From: UBA7862 sp050872785
GTDB lineage: Bacteria > Bacillota > Clostridia > Christensenellales > UBA1242
Assembly: GCA_050872785.1 (NCBI GenBank)
Contig: JBNMHO010000005.1
Coordinates: 1 to 64,000 of the forward strand
Reading direction: 5' to 3'
Length of the DNA: 64,000 nucleotides
This document shows, piece after piece, positions 15,515 through 23,712 of this stretch. The translations under genes were made by a program, and so were the position numbers. Numbering within the stretch: position 1 is the first letter of the stretch; each line of letters begins with the position of its first letter. The notes under the pieces are model-generated. The model worked only from the letters and a program-made list of their open reading frames with translations. It ran no database searches and was not told the DNA's origin.

Positions 15515-16294
15515 TCAGCATGCAATTTGTCGCCCTGTGTGGTCAATTCTTGTGTTTCCGTCAAGCAAAAGTTCGCTAATTGTCACAAACTTATATCCCC
15601 TAGATTTCAGTGTGGTGATAATGGTTGGCAAGGCTTCGACAATATGGTCGGCATTGTTGTGGCACAAAATTATCGAGCCACTTTGCACTTTTTTAAGCAC
15701 ATTTGCAGCAATTTTCTCTGCAGAAATTCCTTTCCAGTCCAAGCTGTCCACATCCCACTGAATTGTTTTTAGATTTTGTTTTTCAGCAGCGGATAAAACT
15801 TGATTGTTATAAGACCCAAAAGGAGCCCTAAAAAGTGTAACTTCCTTGCCAGTGACGTTTGTTATCTTCTTTTTTGATGTCGAAAGTTCCAGTTCCATTT
15901 GCTCTGTGCTTAATTTCACAAAGTCTGGGTGAGTGTTGCTGTGAGTTCCAATTTCAAGCCCTTGTTCGTCAATCTTTTTCACAAGTTCCTCATTTTTGTC
16001 CACCCACATTCCAACCAGAAAGAAATTTGCTTTAATTTGCTGCTCGTCAAGAATTTTTAAAATACTTTCCGTTTTGTCACTTCCCCACGCCGCATCGAAA
16101 CTTATGGCAATTTCCTTTTGGTCGTTCTGCACGCAGTAAATTGGCAACTTCCTTGCCTTCTGCACGAATACACTGGCAAGGCTCTCCCCACCAAAATTAA
16201 AACTTAAAAGCATTGCGCAACACAACAAAAAAAGTGCAACTTTCATTGTCCTGCTTTTCAAAACAACAAACCATACTCTTGTATGCTTCTTCAT
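15515..16294 (-). CDS. Polysaccharide deacetylase, PdaB-like
   Basis: A 259-residue NodB-domain enzyme, expected to remove acetyl groups from cell-wall sugars. An N-terminal anchor or signal (about residues 15-37) precedes the catalytic domain. Motifs: SFDAAWG (about 64-70, metal and base Asp region), THSNTHPDF (about 117-125, metal His), LFRAPFGSYN (about 153-162), WDVDSLDW and ILCHNNADH. The second Asp of the classic TFDDG is Ala, as is common in PdaB-type sporulation deacetylases. An AGGAGAAATGAG region precedes the ATG. Confidence 0.88.
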   Translation of the reverse strand: MKKHTRVWFVVLKSRTMKVALFLLCCAMLLSFNFGGESLASVFVQKARKLPIYCVQNDQKEIAISFDAAWGSDKTESILKILDEQQIKANFFLVGMWVDKNEELVKKIDEQGLEIGTHSNTHPDFVKLSTEQMELELSTSKKKITNVTGKEVTLFRAPFGSYNNQVLSAAEKQNLKTIQWDVDSLDWKGISAEKIAANVLKKVQSGSIILCHNNADHIVEALPTIITTLKSRGYKFVTISELLLDGNTRIDHTGRQIAC

Positions 16295-16427
16295 AATAAC
16301 TCATTTCTCCTTTTCACATTAAGCCTTTTTTGTCCTTATGTGTCTAGTTTTGTAGAAACATTGTCCTTATTTATAGTTATTATGTCTGTTGCTCAATTAT
16401 TCATTTCAAAATGTTCTTTCCTAAAAA

Positions 16428-16455
16428 GAAAAGAGTGCATTTAATACACTCCTTT
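16428..16455 (-). terminator. Probable terminator of the topoisomerase operon
   Basis: An AAAGAGTG / CACTCCTTT stem with an AT-rich loop. On the minus strand TTTTCTTTTT follows. It lies about 70 bases after the stop of the subunit A gene. Confidence 0.65.
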
Positions 16456-16524
16456 CCATAAATCATATTAAAACATTTCTTCATCTTTTGTTTTTTAATT
16501 TAAGTCAAATTTGTGTATTTCTTC

Positions 16525-19500
16525 CTACACCACAGGCAGATAAACTCTCTTAGGTGTTAGGTTTTTCAGTTGTTTTTCAATAGGTTTTCCTTTGCCCGTT
16601 CTGCTGTCAATCGCAACAAGGTCTGTTGGTTTAAATAATAGGTCATCGTCCGTCACAATCGCCATTGTGGTTGGCTTGTCTATAACTGCTGCAAACGCCA
16701 CCTTGCCGCCAGTTGCAGTTATCTTCTGCCCTTTTCTGTATCTTACGCTTTGTTCAATGGACTTAACTACCGTTCTCTTGGCAACGCCCTTATCGCCAAC
16801 AATCAAAATTTCCCCAGCATTTTTTATGGAAACAGCAACACACGCACAAGTGTCCTTCCCTCCAAGTGCTACACCTTTAACACCGCCAGCCACACGCCCT
16901 TGCAATGGAATGTCGTCAGTCTTTGCATTAAGCACCATGCCCTCTTTTGTTACAAAAACAATCGTCCAATCTTCCTTTGGCTCTGGCACAACGTCCAAGA
17001 CTTCATCGCCGTCCTTAAGTTTCATGGCTTGATAGGTCTTTTTGAGAAGTGTATATTCTTCTCTTGCGGTCTTCTTTATCATGCCGAATTTTGTTAGGAA
17101 TATAAGATTATCTTCGCCTTTCATTTCCTTTTCGTCATACATGGCGATTATGTGTTCGTCTTTTGCTAGGTCTTTGAAAATGGAATAATCGGCAACGCCT
17201 TTATCTCTATATCTGCTCTCGCCAAAGGCTGCAACTGGAATTTTAAGACAATTTCCGAAGTTGCTGAACGCAATTATGTTGGTGTCAGAGGTGACGTTTA
17301 GTTTTAGTGTGTGAACTTGTGAAAGTGTCGAATTTTCGCCAAGTTCCTTGCTGCTTAGGTTAAATTGCTTAACTGGAACAGCCTTAAACATTTCGTCAGC
17401 CGTTTTCAAAACGACAAGTTCCTTAACTTCATTTTCTTGCTCTGCAATTTCTTCTGCAGTTGCTGGTTTTTCGTCATCTTTTAGGAATTTCGTCAATCTT
17501 TCGCTCTTATATTGCTTTTTAATTTGCAACAATTCGCTCTTGACCACTTCATATTGTTTTCTTGGACTTTCGACAATAGATTTAAGTTCTTTAATAAGAA
17601 TTTTAAGCCCTTTAAGTTCTTCTTGCAATTTGTTAACTTCAAGACTTGTAAGCCTTGCAAGTCGCATATCAAGAATTGCTTGTGCTTGTCTGTCGTCAAG
17701 AATAAACTTCTCTTTCAGTCTTCTCTTGGCTTCTGTGGTGTTTGGTGAAGTTTTAATAATTTTCACCACAGCGTCAATATTTTTGATTGCAATAATAAGA
17801 CCTTCCAAAATATGCGCCCGTTCTTCCGCTTGCTCAAGGTCATATTTGCTTCGTCTTAAGACAACTTCCCGTTGATATTCGCTGTAGTATGAAATGATAT
17901 CAAGAAGTCCCATTTGCTTTGGCTTGCCGCCCGCAATGGCGACCATATTCACGCCAAATGTTCCTTGAAGTTCAGTGTTTTTGAGCAGTGACTCATAAAT
18001 TTTATTTACGCTGGCGTCTTTTTTAAGTCGAATGACAGCACGTTGTCCGTGTCTATCTGATTCGTCCCTAATCTCTGCAATATTTTCAAAGCCGAACTTG
18101 CCTTCGTCCTTAAAACCTGCAATTTTTTGTAGCAAGCTTGCCTTATTAACTTGATAAGGAAGTTCTGTAATAACAATACTCTTTCTATCCGTTCCCGCAC
18201 CTTCAATGTGCATTTTTGCTCGAAGATAAATTTTCCCACGCCCTGTTTCATAGGCTTTATAAAGTTCCGAACTTTCAAGAATATATCCGCCCGTTGGGAA
18301 GTCTGGGCCCTTTATTATCTTCATCATTTGCTTTAGGGTGATGTTTGGATTGTCGATGTATGCCACAACGCCATCAATAGTTTCACCCAAGTTGTGTGTT
18401 GGAATGTTTGTCGCAAGTCCAACAGCAATGCCTGATGAGCCGTTGACCAAAATGTTTGGAAATCTGCCTGGAAGCATTTGAGGTTCTTTTTGAGTGTCGT
18501 CAAAGTTAAGTCCCCACTTAACAGTGTTTTTGTCAAGGTCACGCAAAAGTTCAAGTGCTATTGGTGCAAGCCTAACTTCTGTGTATCGAGCCGCTGCTGG
18601 AGGGTCACCGTCAACACTTCCAAAGTTTCCGTTGCCTTCAACAAGAATGTTCCTCATGTTAAAGTTTTGAGCAAGTCTGACCATTGCATCATAAACGGAC
18701 GCATCGCCATGTGGGTGATACTTACCAAGCGTTTCACCAACAATACGAGCAGATTTTTTGAAAGGTTTGTCTGGGGTGTTGCCCAGTTCGTGCATAGCAA
18801 AAAGAATTCTTCTTTGAACGGGCTTCAACCCGTCCTCAACACGTGGCAATGCTCTGTCCAAAATAACATGTTCAGAATATGGAATCATGCTTTCATGAAG
18901 CACTGTGTCAAGGTTTTTGTAAAGTAGCCCGTCACCAATATTTTCGCCCGAGTTTTCCATATAAACTTTTTCTTCAATGTCAACTCTGTTCAAACTTTTA
19001 TAATCATCACGGTCGCCAAGGTCAGCAAAAACATTTCGTCCAACGTTTCTATCCACTTCCTCAAAGCCTTTGTTTAGGTCTTCAACGTCATGACGAACTT
19101 TCAAGTTTTCGTCACTGTCAAAAAACATATCTGTATCAACTTCTTCCGTCTTTCTTCTTGAAGCTTTTTTTTCTTCAACCTTTTTGTTTTCAGTCTTGAG
19201 AGTCTTTGAAGAAGCCACTTTTTTGTTTGAAATCTCGTTATTTGCCGTCTTTTTTGGTGTTTTTGTGACAGTTTTTGCAACTTTTTCTTCTTTTTTTGCC
19301 TTTTCCGCCACCTTTTCAGCCTTTTTTGTCACTTTTTCGTCTTTTTTGGCAGATTTCATGGTCTTTTCAACCTTTTTGTCGTCTTTTTTCTCATTTGCTT
19401 GTTTCTTGACCACTTTTGAAGGCTCACCCCCAATTTTTGTCAAAAGAGATTTCAATGTTTTGTCTTTGCCGTCTTTCGCTTTCAAGTTTTCCTCGTCCTT

Positions 19501-19698
19501 TTGTGTTAGATTTTGATTTTCGTCTTGCCCTAGGGATAACCCGTCAAGCATTGACATCTGCCCGTCAGCCACTTCAATTTGTTCCCGTTCGTCCTCGTCT
19601 TTTGGTTTTTCTTCCTCGTGAACAAACAGTTCCCCTATGTCAATCTGCCCATCAATCGCTCTTGGCGGGAGGATTTCATCATCTTCATAATCGTCCAT
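16525..19698 (-). CDS. Type IIA DNA topoisomerase subunit A (ParC/GyrA-like) with a long N-terminal extension
   Basis: A 1057-residue DNA cleavage subunit; the family is usually about 740-850 residues. The catalytic core starts near residue 265 (HESMIPYSEHVILDRALPRV), with the catalytic Tyr372 in AAARYTEVRL and the quinolone-pocket region KSARIVGETLGKYHPHGDAS (about 315-334). The C-terminal six-bladed domain has only a degenerate GyrA box (GRVAGGVKGV), which favours topoisomerase IV-like behaviour. Residues 1-255 are extra: first acidic, then Lys-rich low complexity (about 95-190, repeats like KKDEKVTKKAEKV). GGGGATAATT precedes the ATG; the B subunit gene lies 32 bases upstream. Confidence 0.92.
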   Translation of the reverse strand: MDDYEDDEILPPRAIDGQIDIGELFVHEEEKPKDEDEREQIEVADGQMSMLDGLSLGQDENQNLTQKDEENLKAKDGKDKTLKSLLTKIGGEPSKVVKKQANEKKDDKKVEKTMKSAKKDEKVTKKAEKVAEKAKKEEKVAKTVTKTPKKTANNEISNKKVASSKTLKTENKKVEEKKASRRKTEEVDTDMFFDSDENLKVRHDVEDLNKGFEEVDRNVGRNVFADLGDRDDYKSLNRVDIEEKVYMENSGENIGDGLLYKNLDTVLHESMIPYSEHVILDRALPRVEDGLKPVQRRILFAMHELGNTPDKPFKKSARIVGETLGKYHPHGDASVYDAMVRLAQNFNMRNILVEGNGNFGSVDGDPPAAARYTEVRLAPIALELLRDLDKNTVKWGLNFDDTQKEPQMLPGRFPNILVNGSSGIAVGLATNIPTHNLGETIDGVVAYIDNPNITLKQMMKIIKGPDFPTGGYILESSELYKAYETGRGKIYLRAKMHIEGAGTDRKSIVITELPYQVNKASLLQKIAGFKDEGKFGFENIAEIRDESDRHGQRAVIRLKKDASVNKIYESLLKNTELQGTFGVNMVAIAGGKPKQMGLLDIISYYSEYQREVVLRRSKYDLEQAEERAHILEGLIIAIKNIDAVVKIIKTSPNTTEAKRRLKEKFILDDRQAQAILDMRLARLTSLEVNKLQEELKGLKILIKELKSIVESPRKQYEVVKSELLQIKKQYKSERLTKFLKDDEKPATAEEIAEQENEVKELVVLKTADEMFKAVPVKQFNLSSKELGENSTLSQVHTLKLNVTSDTNIIAFSNFGNCLKIPVAAFGESRYRDKGVADYSIFKDLAKDEHIIAMYDEKEMKGEDNLIFLTKFGMIKKTAREEYTLLKKTYQAMKLKDGDEVLDVVPEPKEDWTIVFVTKEGMVLNAKTDDIPLQGRVAGGVKGVALGGKDTCACVAVSIKNAGEILIVGDKGVAKRTVVKSIEQSVRYRKGQKITATGGKVAFAAVIDKPTTMAIVTDDDLLFKPTDLVAIDSRTGKGKPIEKQLKNLTPKRVYLPVV

Positions 19699-19730
19699 AA
19701 TTATCCCCGTTTTTCGACTTTAAATTACAG

Positions 19731-21674
19731 TTATTTTTCTAGCCTCATAAAGTTGTCAACTTTGTTAAAGTCAACATACTCTGAAAGATATTTCTTTCTT
19801 GCTTCAATATCATTGCCCATAAGAGTTGTTATCAAAAGTTCGGCATTTGCCACATCGTCAACACCCACTTTAACAAGTGTTCTTGTTTGTGGGTTCATGG
19901 TTGTTTCCCAAAGTTGCTCAGCGTTCATTTCGCCAAGTCCCTTGTAACGTTGAATTGTATATCCCTTGCCAAATCTCTTTATTGCGTCTGGCAGTTCCTT
20001 ATCAGAATATACATATTCAATTTGACCCTTTTTCTCCACCTTATACAGTGGTGGAAGCCCGATATACACATTGCCGTTTGTTATAAGTTCTTTCATATAT
20101 CTGAAAAAGAATGTAAGCAAAATGGCTCTGATGTGAGCGCCGTCTTGGTCAGCATCGGAAAGAATAATAACCTTGTGGAATTTCAAGTTTGAAATGTCAA
20201 AATCTTCGCCAATGCTTGTGCCAAGCGAGCCGATAATTGACCTTATTTCTTCATTTGCCAAAACTTGGTCAAGTCTTTTCTTTTCTGCATTAAGAGGTTT
20301 GCCTCTCAGTGGTAAAATCGCTTGGAAGCCCCTGTCCCTTGCTTGCTTTGCGCTGCCGCCAGCACTGTCGCCTTCAACTATAAACAATTCGTTCAGTTCT
20401 GCTTTTCTGCCTGTGCAATTTGAAAGTTTTCCAACAAGGCTAGAGTTTTCAATGCTATTTTTCTGACGGGTTAATTCCTTTGCCTTCTTTGCCGCCAGTC
20501 TAACTCTTGAAGCACCTTTTGCCTTTTCCATAATTATGCCGGCAATTTTTGCGTTTTCTTTTTTGTCGAAGAAGCGAGATAATTCCTTAATCACCATGCC
20601 TTCAACAATTCCCTTAACTTCTGGGTTGCCGAGTTTTGTTTTGGTCTGTCCTTCAAACTCAATGTCACGCATTTTAACAGAAAGCACAGCGGAAATACCT
20701 TCCCTATAGTCCTCGCCCAAAAGGTTGTCTTCCTTGTCTTTCAAAAGTCCCAACTTTCTTGCCACATCATTCATAACCTTTGTTAAACCCGATTTGAAGC
20801 CAAGTTCATGAGTTCCGCCCTCGGTGGTTGGAATGTTGTTGACATAAGAAAAGAAACTTTCTGTGTAACTATCTGTATATTCAATGGAAGCCGACATTTT
20901 TAGTCTATCGTTTTCGCTTTCAATATAAAGTGCTGGTCTAAAGAGTGGGGTTTTTGCTTCGTTCAGATATTCGATAAAGTCCACCAAGCCGCCGTCATAT
21001 TTATAGTTTTGAGTTATGTCGTCTTTCTCGTCAATAAAAGTTATTTCAAGCCCCTTATTTAAAAAAGCAAGTTCCTTAAGTCTGCGTCTTATAACACTTC
21101 CGTCAAGAACATTGTCAAGGAAAATTCTCTTGTCAGGCATGAATGTAATTTTACTTCCCGTTTTGTCTGTTTTGCCAATTTCAGTCAGCGGCTTTGTAAC
21201 CACACCGCCATGCACCTTGCCCTTTTTATCTTCCAAACTTTCAAAGCGAATTTCATACTTTTTGCCATTTCTGCAAATTTCCGCATCAAGATAGGTGGAA
21301 AGAGCGTTTGTAACAGACGCACCAACGCCGTGAAGCCCGCCAGAATAGTTATAGTTGCTGGAGTCGAATTTGCCGCCAGCGTGAAGTTTTGTAAAGACGA
21401 GTTCCGCTCCAGAAATTTTGTAAGTTGGGTGAATATCAACAGGAATTCCACGCCCGTCATCTTCAACAGTTGCCGAGCCGTCCTTGTGAAGCGTCACTTC
21501 AATTTTAGAACCGAACCCATTTGTAATTTCGTCAATAGCGTTGTCAACAATTTCCCACAAAATGTGATGCACGCCCTTGCTTCCCGTTGAACCAATATAC
21601 ATACCAGGTCTTAAACGAACAGCATCTAGTCCTTCAAGAACCACCAAGTCTTTTGAATCATAACTCTTTGCCAC
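19731..21674 (-). CDS. Type IIA DNA topoisomerase subunit B (ParE/GyrB-like)
   Basis: A 647-residue ATPase subunit. GHKL ATPase motifs are present: EIVDNAIDE, DDGRGIP, GGLHGVGASVTNALS and the Thr-Lys loop GQTKTKLGN. The TOPRIM domain has VEGDSAGGSAKQARDR and SDADQDGAHI. The C-terminus carries RYKGLGEMNAEQLWETTMNP. It pairs with the A subunit gene just downstream. I chose a GTG at 21674 with GGAGGA ahead; the frame is open upstream, but no site supports a longer form. Sequence features of both GyrB and ParE are mixed, as in many Clostridia, so I leave the gene symbol open. Confidence 0.94.
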   Translation of the reverse strand: MAKSYDSKDLVVLEGLDAVRLRPGMYIGSTGSKGVHHILWEIVDNAIDEITNGFGSKIEVTLHKDGSATVEDDGRGIPVDIHPTYKISGAELVFTKLHAGGKFDSSNYNYSGGLHGVGASVTNALSTYLDAEICRNGKKYEIRFESLEDKKGKVHGGVVTKPLTEIGKTDKTGSKITFMPDKRIFLDNVLDGSVIRRRLKELAFLNKGLEITFIDEKDDITQNYKYDGGLVDFIEYLNEAKTPLFRPALYIESENDRLKMSASIEYTDSYTESFFSYVNNIPTTEGGTHELGFKSGLTKVMNDVARKLGLLKDKEDNLLGEDYREGISAVLSVKMRDIEFEGQTKTKLGNPEVKGIVEGMVIKELSRFFDKKENAKIAGIIMEKAKGASRVRLAAKKAKELTRQKNSIENSSLVGKLSNCTGRKAELNELFIVEGDSAGGSAKQARDRGFQAILPLRGKPLNAEKKRLDQVLANEEIRSIIGSLGTSIGEDFDISNLKFHKVIILSDADQDGAHIRAILLTFFFRYMKELITNGNVYIGLPPLYKVEKKGQIEYVYSDKELPDAIKRFGKGYTIQRYKGLGEMNAEQLWETTMNPQTRTLVKVGVDDVANAELLITTLMGNDIEARKKYLSEYVDFNKVDNFMRLEK

Positions 21675-21737
21675 AATGTCCTCCAAAGTCCGCTTGCCAC
21701 AAGCAAACAACCAAATTTTACAATAAAATTTTAGCAC

Positions 21738-21930
21738 ACAAATTCATTTTGTCCAACCAATAATTGAAGTTTCTCAAATTTTTATGCAAAATTTTTGTTA
21801 TAACCATGCCAAAAACTTGCCTACACACAATTTTTCAAATATTTATACATATTTTCGCATATTTATTCACCAATTTTAAGTAAAATATTTTTTATTAAAT
21901 TTTTTTGAGAAATTATCATAAACTACATTT
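21738..21930. other. Divergent intergenic region between the topoisomerase operon and murG
   Basis: About 190 very AT-rich bases holding the start regions of two divergent units. I found no confident promoter pair for either direction and no ribosome-binding site before murG. Confidence 0.35.
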
Positions 21931-23013
21931 ATGAAAACGATTGTCCTCACTGGCGGCGGAACTGGCGGGCATGTTATCCCAAACATCAGCCTTATTCCCC
22001 TATTAAGAAAGCATTTTGACCGCATTTGCTACATCGGCGGAAGTGGAATTGAAAAAGACCTTATCTCGCACGAAAAAAATGTGGAATATTTTGAAATTCC
22101 CACGCACAAGTTTGTTAGAAAAAACATTTTAAAGAATATTTTTCTTCCATTCAAGGTTTTATCCACAAGTTTCAAGTGCAAAAAGATTTTGAAGGAACTT
22201 TCACCAGATGTTGTCTTTTCAAAGGGCGGATATGTGTCATTCCCCGTCTGCCTTGGGGCGAAATTTGTCAAAATTCCAGTCGTTGGGCATGAGTCTGACC
22301 TAACTCTTGGTATGGCGAATAAGTGGATTGCAAAACTATCAAAAACATTCTGCACGACCTTCCCACAAGCGGCAAAAACGCTTAAAAACGGGGTTTTCAC
22401 TGGTTCACCCATAAGAGAGCAACTTTTCCACGGCGACAAGCAAAAAGGAGTTGAGATTTGTTCACTTTCTGACACTTCAAAGCCATATATCTTGATAACT
22501 GGCGGTTCAACGGGTGCAAGGGACTTAAATGATGTAGTCTTTGCGTCTATCCCCGCTTTGTGCGAAAAATACAACATAATTCACCTTGTGGGAAAAAACA
22601 AACTAAACACTCAAATATCCCACAAGAACTATTATCAAGCGGAATTTTGCTATGAAATAGAACATCTTTTTGCCCTGGCAGATGTTGTTGTATCTCGCAG
22701 TGGCTCGGGTGCAATTTGTGAACTTTTAGCACTTAAAAAGCCGATGATTTTGGTGCCACTTCCAAAGGGCAACTCTCGTGGCGACCAAGTGGAAAATGCC
22801 GAATATTTTAAATCTCAAAACTTTGCCACGGTGATAAATCAATGTGACCTAACGCCAAGTGTTTTGTGTTCAGAAATCGAAAAAACGCTCCAAAACAGAA
22901 AAACCATTGTCACCGCCATGGAAAGTTCCACTGCCACCACCCTAACCCACGGCACGCAAAACATTGTATCAGAAATTTTAAAAATCACCGCCCCAAAATA
23001 TGAAAAGAAATAG
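21931..23013 (+). CDS. murG: MurG, lipid II-forming N-acetylglucosaminyltransferase
   Basis: A 360-residue GT28 enzyme that transfers GlcNAc from UDP-GlcNAc to lipid I on the inner face of the membrane, giving lipid II for peptidoglycan. N-terminal GGGTGGHVIPN (about residues 8-18), SKGGYVSFPVCLGA and HESDLTLGMANKW (about 118-130) form the acceptor side. C-terminal ITGGSTGARDLND, VSRSGSGAICEL and LPKGNSRGDQVENA form the UDP-GlcNAc site. The length is normal. It stands alone, away from the usual division-and-wall cluster, and no Shine-Dalgarno sequence is visible before its ATG. A hairpin terminator follows. Confidence 0.95.
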   Translation: MKTIVLTGGGTGGHVIPNISLIPLLRKHFDRICYIGGSGIEKDLISHEKNVEYFEIPTHKFVRKNILKNIFLPFKVLSTSFKCKKILKELSPDVVFSKGGYVSFPVCLGAKFVKIPVVGHESDLTLGMANKWIAKLSKTFCTTFPQAAKTLKNGVFTGSPIREQLFHGDKQKGVEICSLSDTSKPYILITGGSTGARDLNDVVFASIPALCEKYNIIHLVGKNKLNTQISHKNYYQAEFCYEIEHLFALADVVVSRSGSGAICELLALKKPMILVPLPKGNSRGDQVENAEYFKSQNFATVINQCDLTPSVLCSEIEKTLQNRKTIVTAMESSTATTLTHGTQNIVSEILKITAPKYEKK

Positions 23014-23074
23014 CCAATTCTTGAACAAAATTCCACACAAAATATCCAACTATTTCTTCGCAATAATACATGAA

Positions 23075-23107
23075 AAAAGACAGCATTTGCTGTCTTTTAG
23101 TTTTTTT
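23075..23107. terminator. Terminator shared by murG and the convergent gene
   Basis: An AAAAGACAGCA / TGCTGTCTTTT stem with a loop of only two bases. T-rich sequence follows on the plus strand and A-rich sequence precedes it, so it works in both directions between converging genes. Confidence 0.8.
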
Positions 23108-23598
23108 TACTCTCCCGTTGACATTTCTGTTGCCATGGACATTGCCATTTCAAAGCCCTGCATCATATCTTGCTCAAAGGCTGTGCCTTGTCCAAATTCG
23201 CTTGTAATTGTGGCAAGGAAACTTGAAGCAAGTGTTCCAAAGCCAGTTTTGGAATTTGGGTCTGTGGAAGTGTTGGAAAACATATTCAAAAACACAGCAC
23301 AAATTGTGTTTTTTGCAACGTCATAGAAAAGTTGCTTTTTGTCACTAAGAAGTGCTGTTTGCACAACAAAAACTTCGTTGTCCGTAAACGACACATCTCT
23401 TCCGCCCACTTGCTCGGTGGTGATTTCAAGTTTAACTGGCACTTTTTTGTATGTCATTCGCCTTTGTGGCACAACTTTTGTCATAATAAACTGCACAGTC
23501 TTTGTTTCATAAAATTTGACACAGTCCTTCAAAGCCTCAACGCGAGCGTTCACATCGAGTTCACTCCAGTTGTTATATTCTTCAAAAACTTTTTCCAT
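23107..23598 (-). CDS. Conserved-looking protein of unknown function
   Basis: A 163-residue soluble protein I do not recognise. The N-terminal part is helical (NWSELDVNARVEALKDCVKF). A central strand-rich stretch (RRMTYKKVPVKLEITTEQVG, then VFVVQTALLSDKKQLFYDVA) is followed by a long helix and a Met/Ala-rich tail (FEMAMSMATEMSTGE). No membrane segment or catalytic motif is seen. I chose the ATG at 23598 with AAGGTGGG upstream. It is a single gene, convergent with murG. Confidence 0.65.
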   Translation of the reverse strand: MEKVFEEYNNWSELDVNARVEALKDCVKFYETKTVQFIMTKVVPQRRMTYKKVPVKLEITTEQVGGRDVSFTDNEVFVVQTALLSDKKQLFYDVAKNTICAVFLNMFSNTSTDPNSKTGFGTLASSFLATITSEFGQGTAFEQDMMQGFEMAMSMATEMSTGE

Positions 23599-23712
23599 AT
23601 TAACCCACCTTTTAGGCAAACTTGTAACGCTGCCCAGTGTTTTATTATAGATATTTTACCACTTTTTTGCACGAACTACAAGCATAAATAAGTTTTTTTG
23701 AAAATTATTTTT

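Noticed and set aside
15515..16294. Deacetylase with an inactive site because of the FDAAWG motif
   Set aside because: PdaB-type enzymes commonly carry this form, and the other motifs are intact, so it was not reported as degenerate.
22029..22577. Open frame of about 180 codons opposite murG
   Set aside because: Antisense to the conserved GT28 domains; no start signal.
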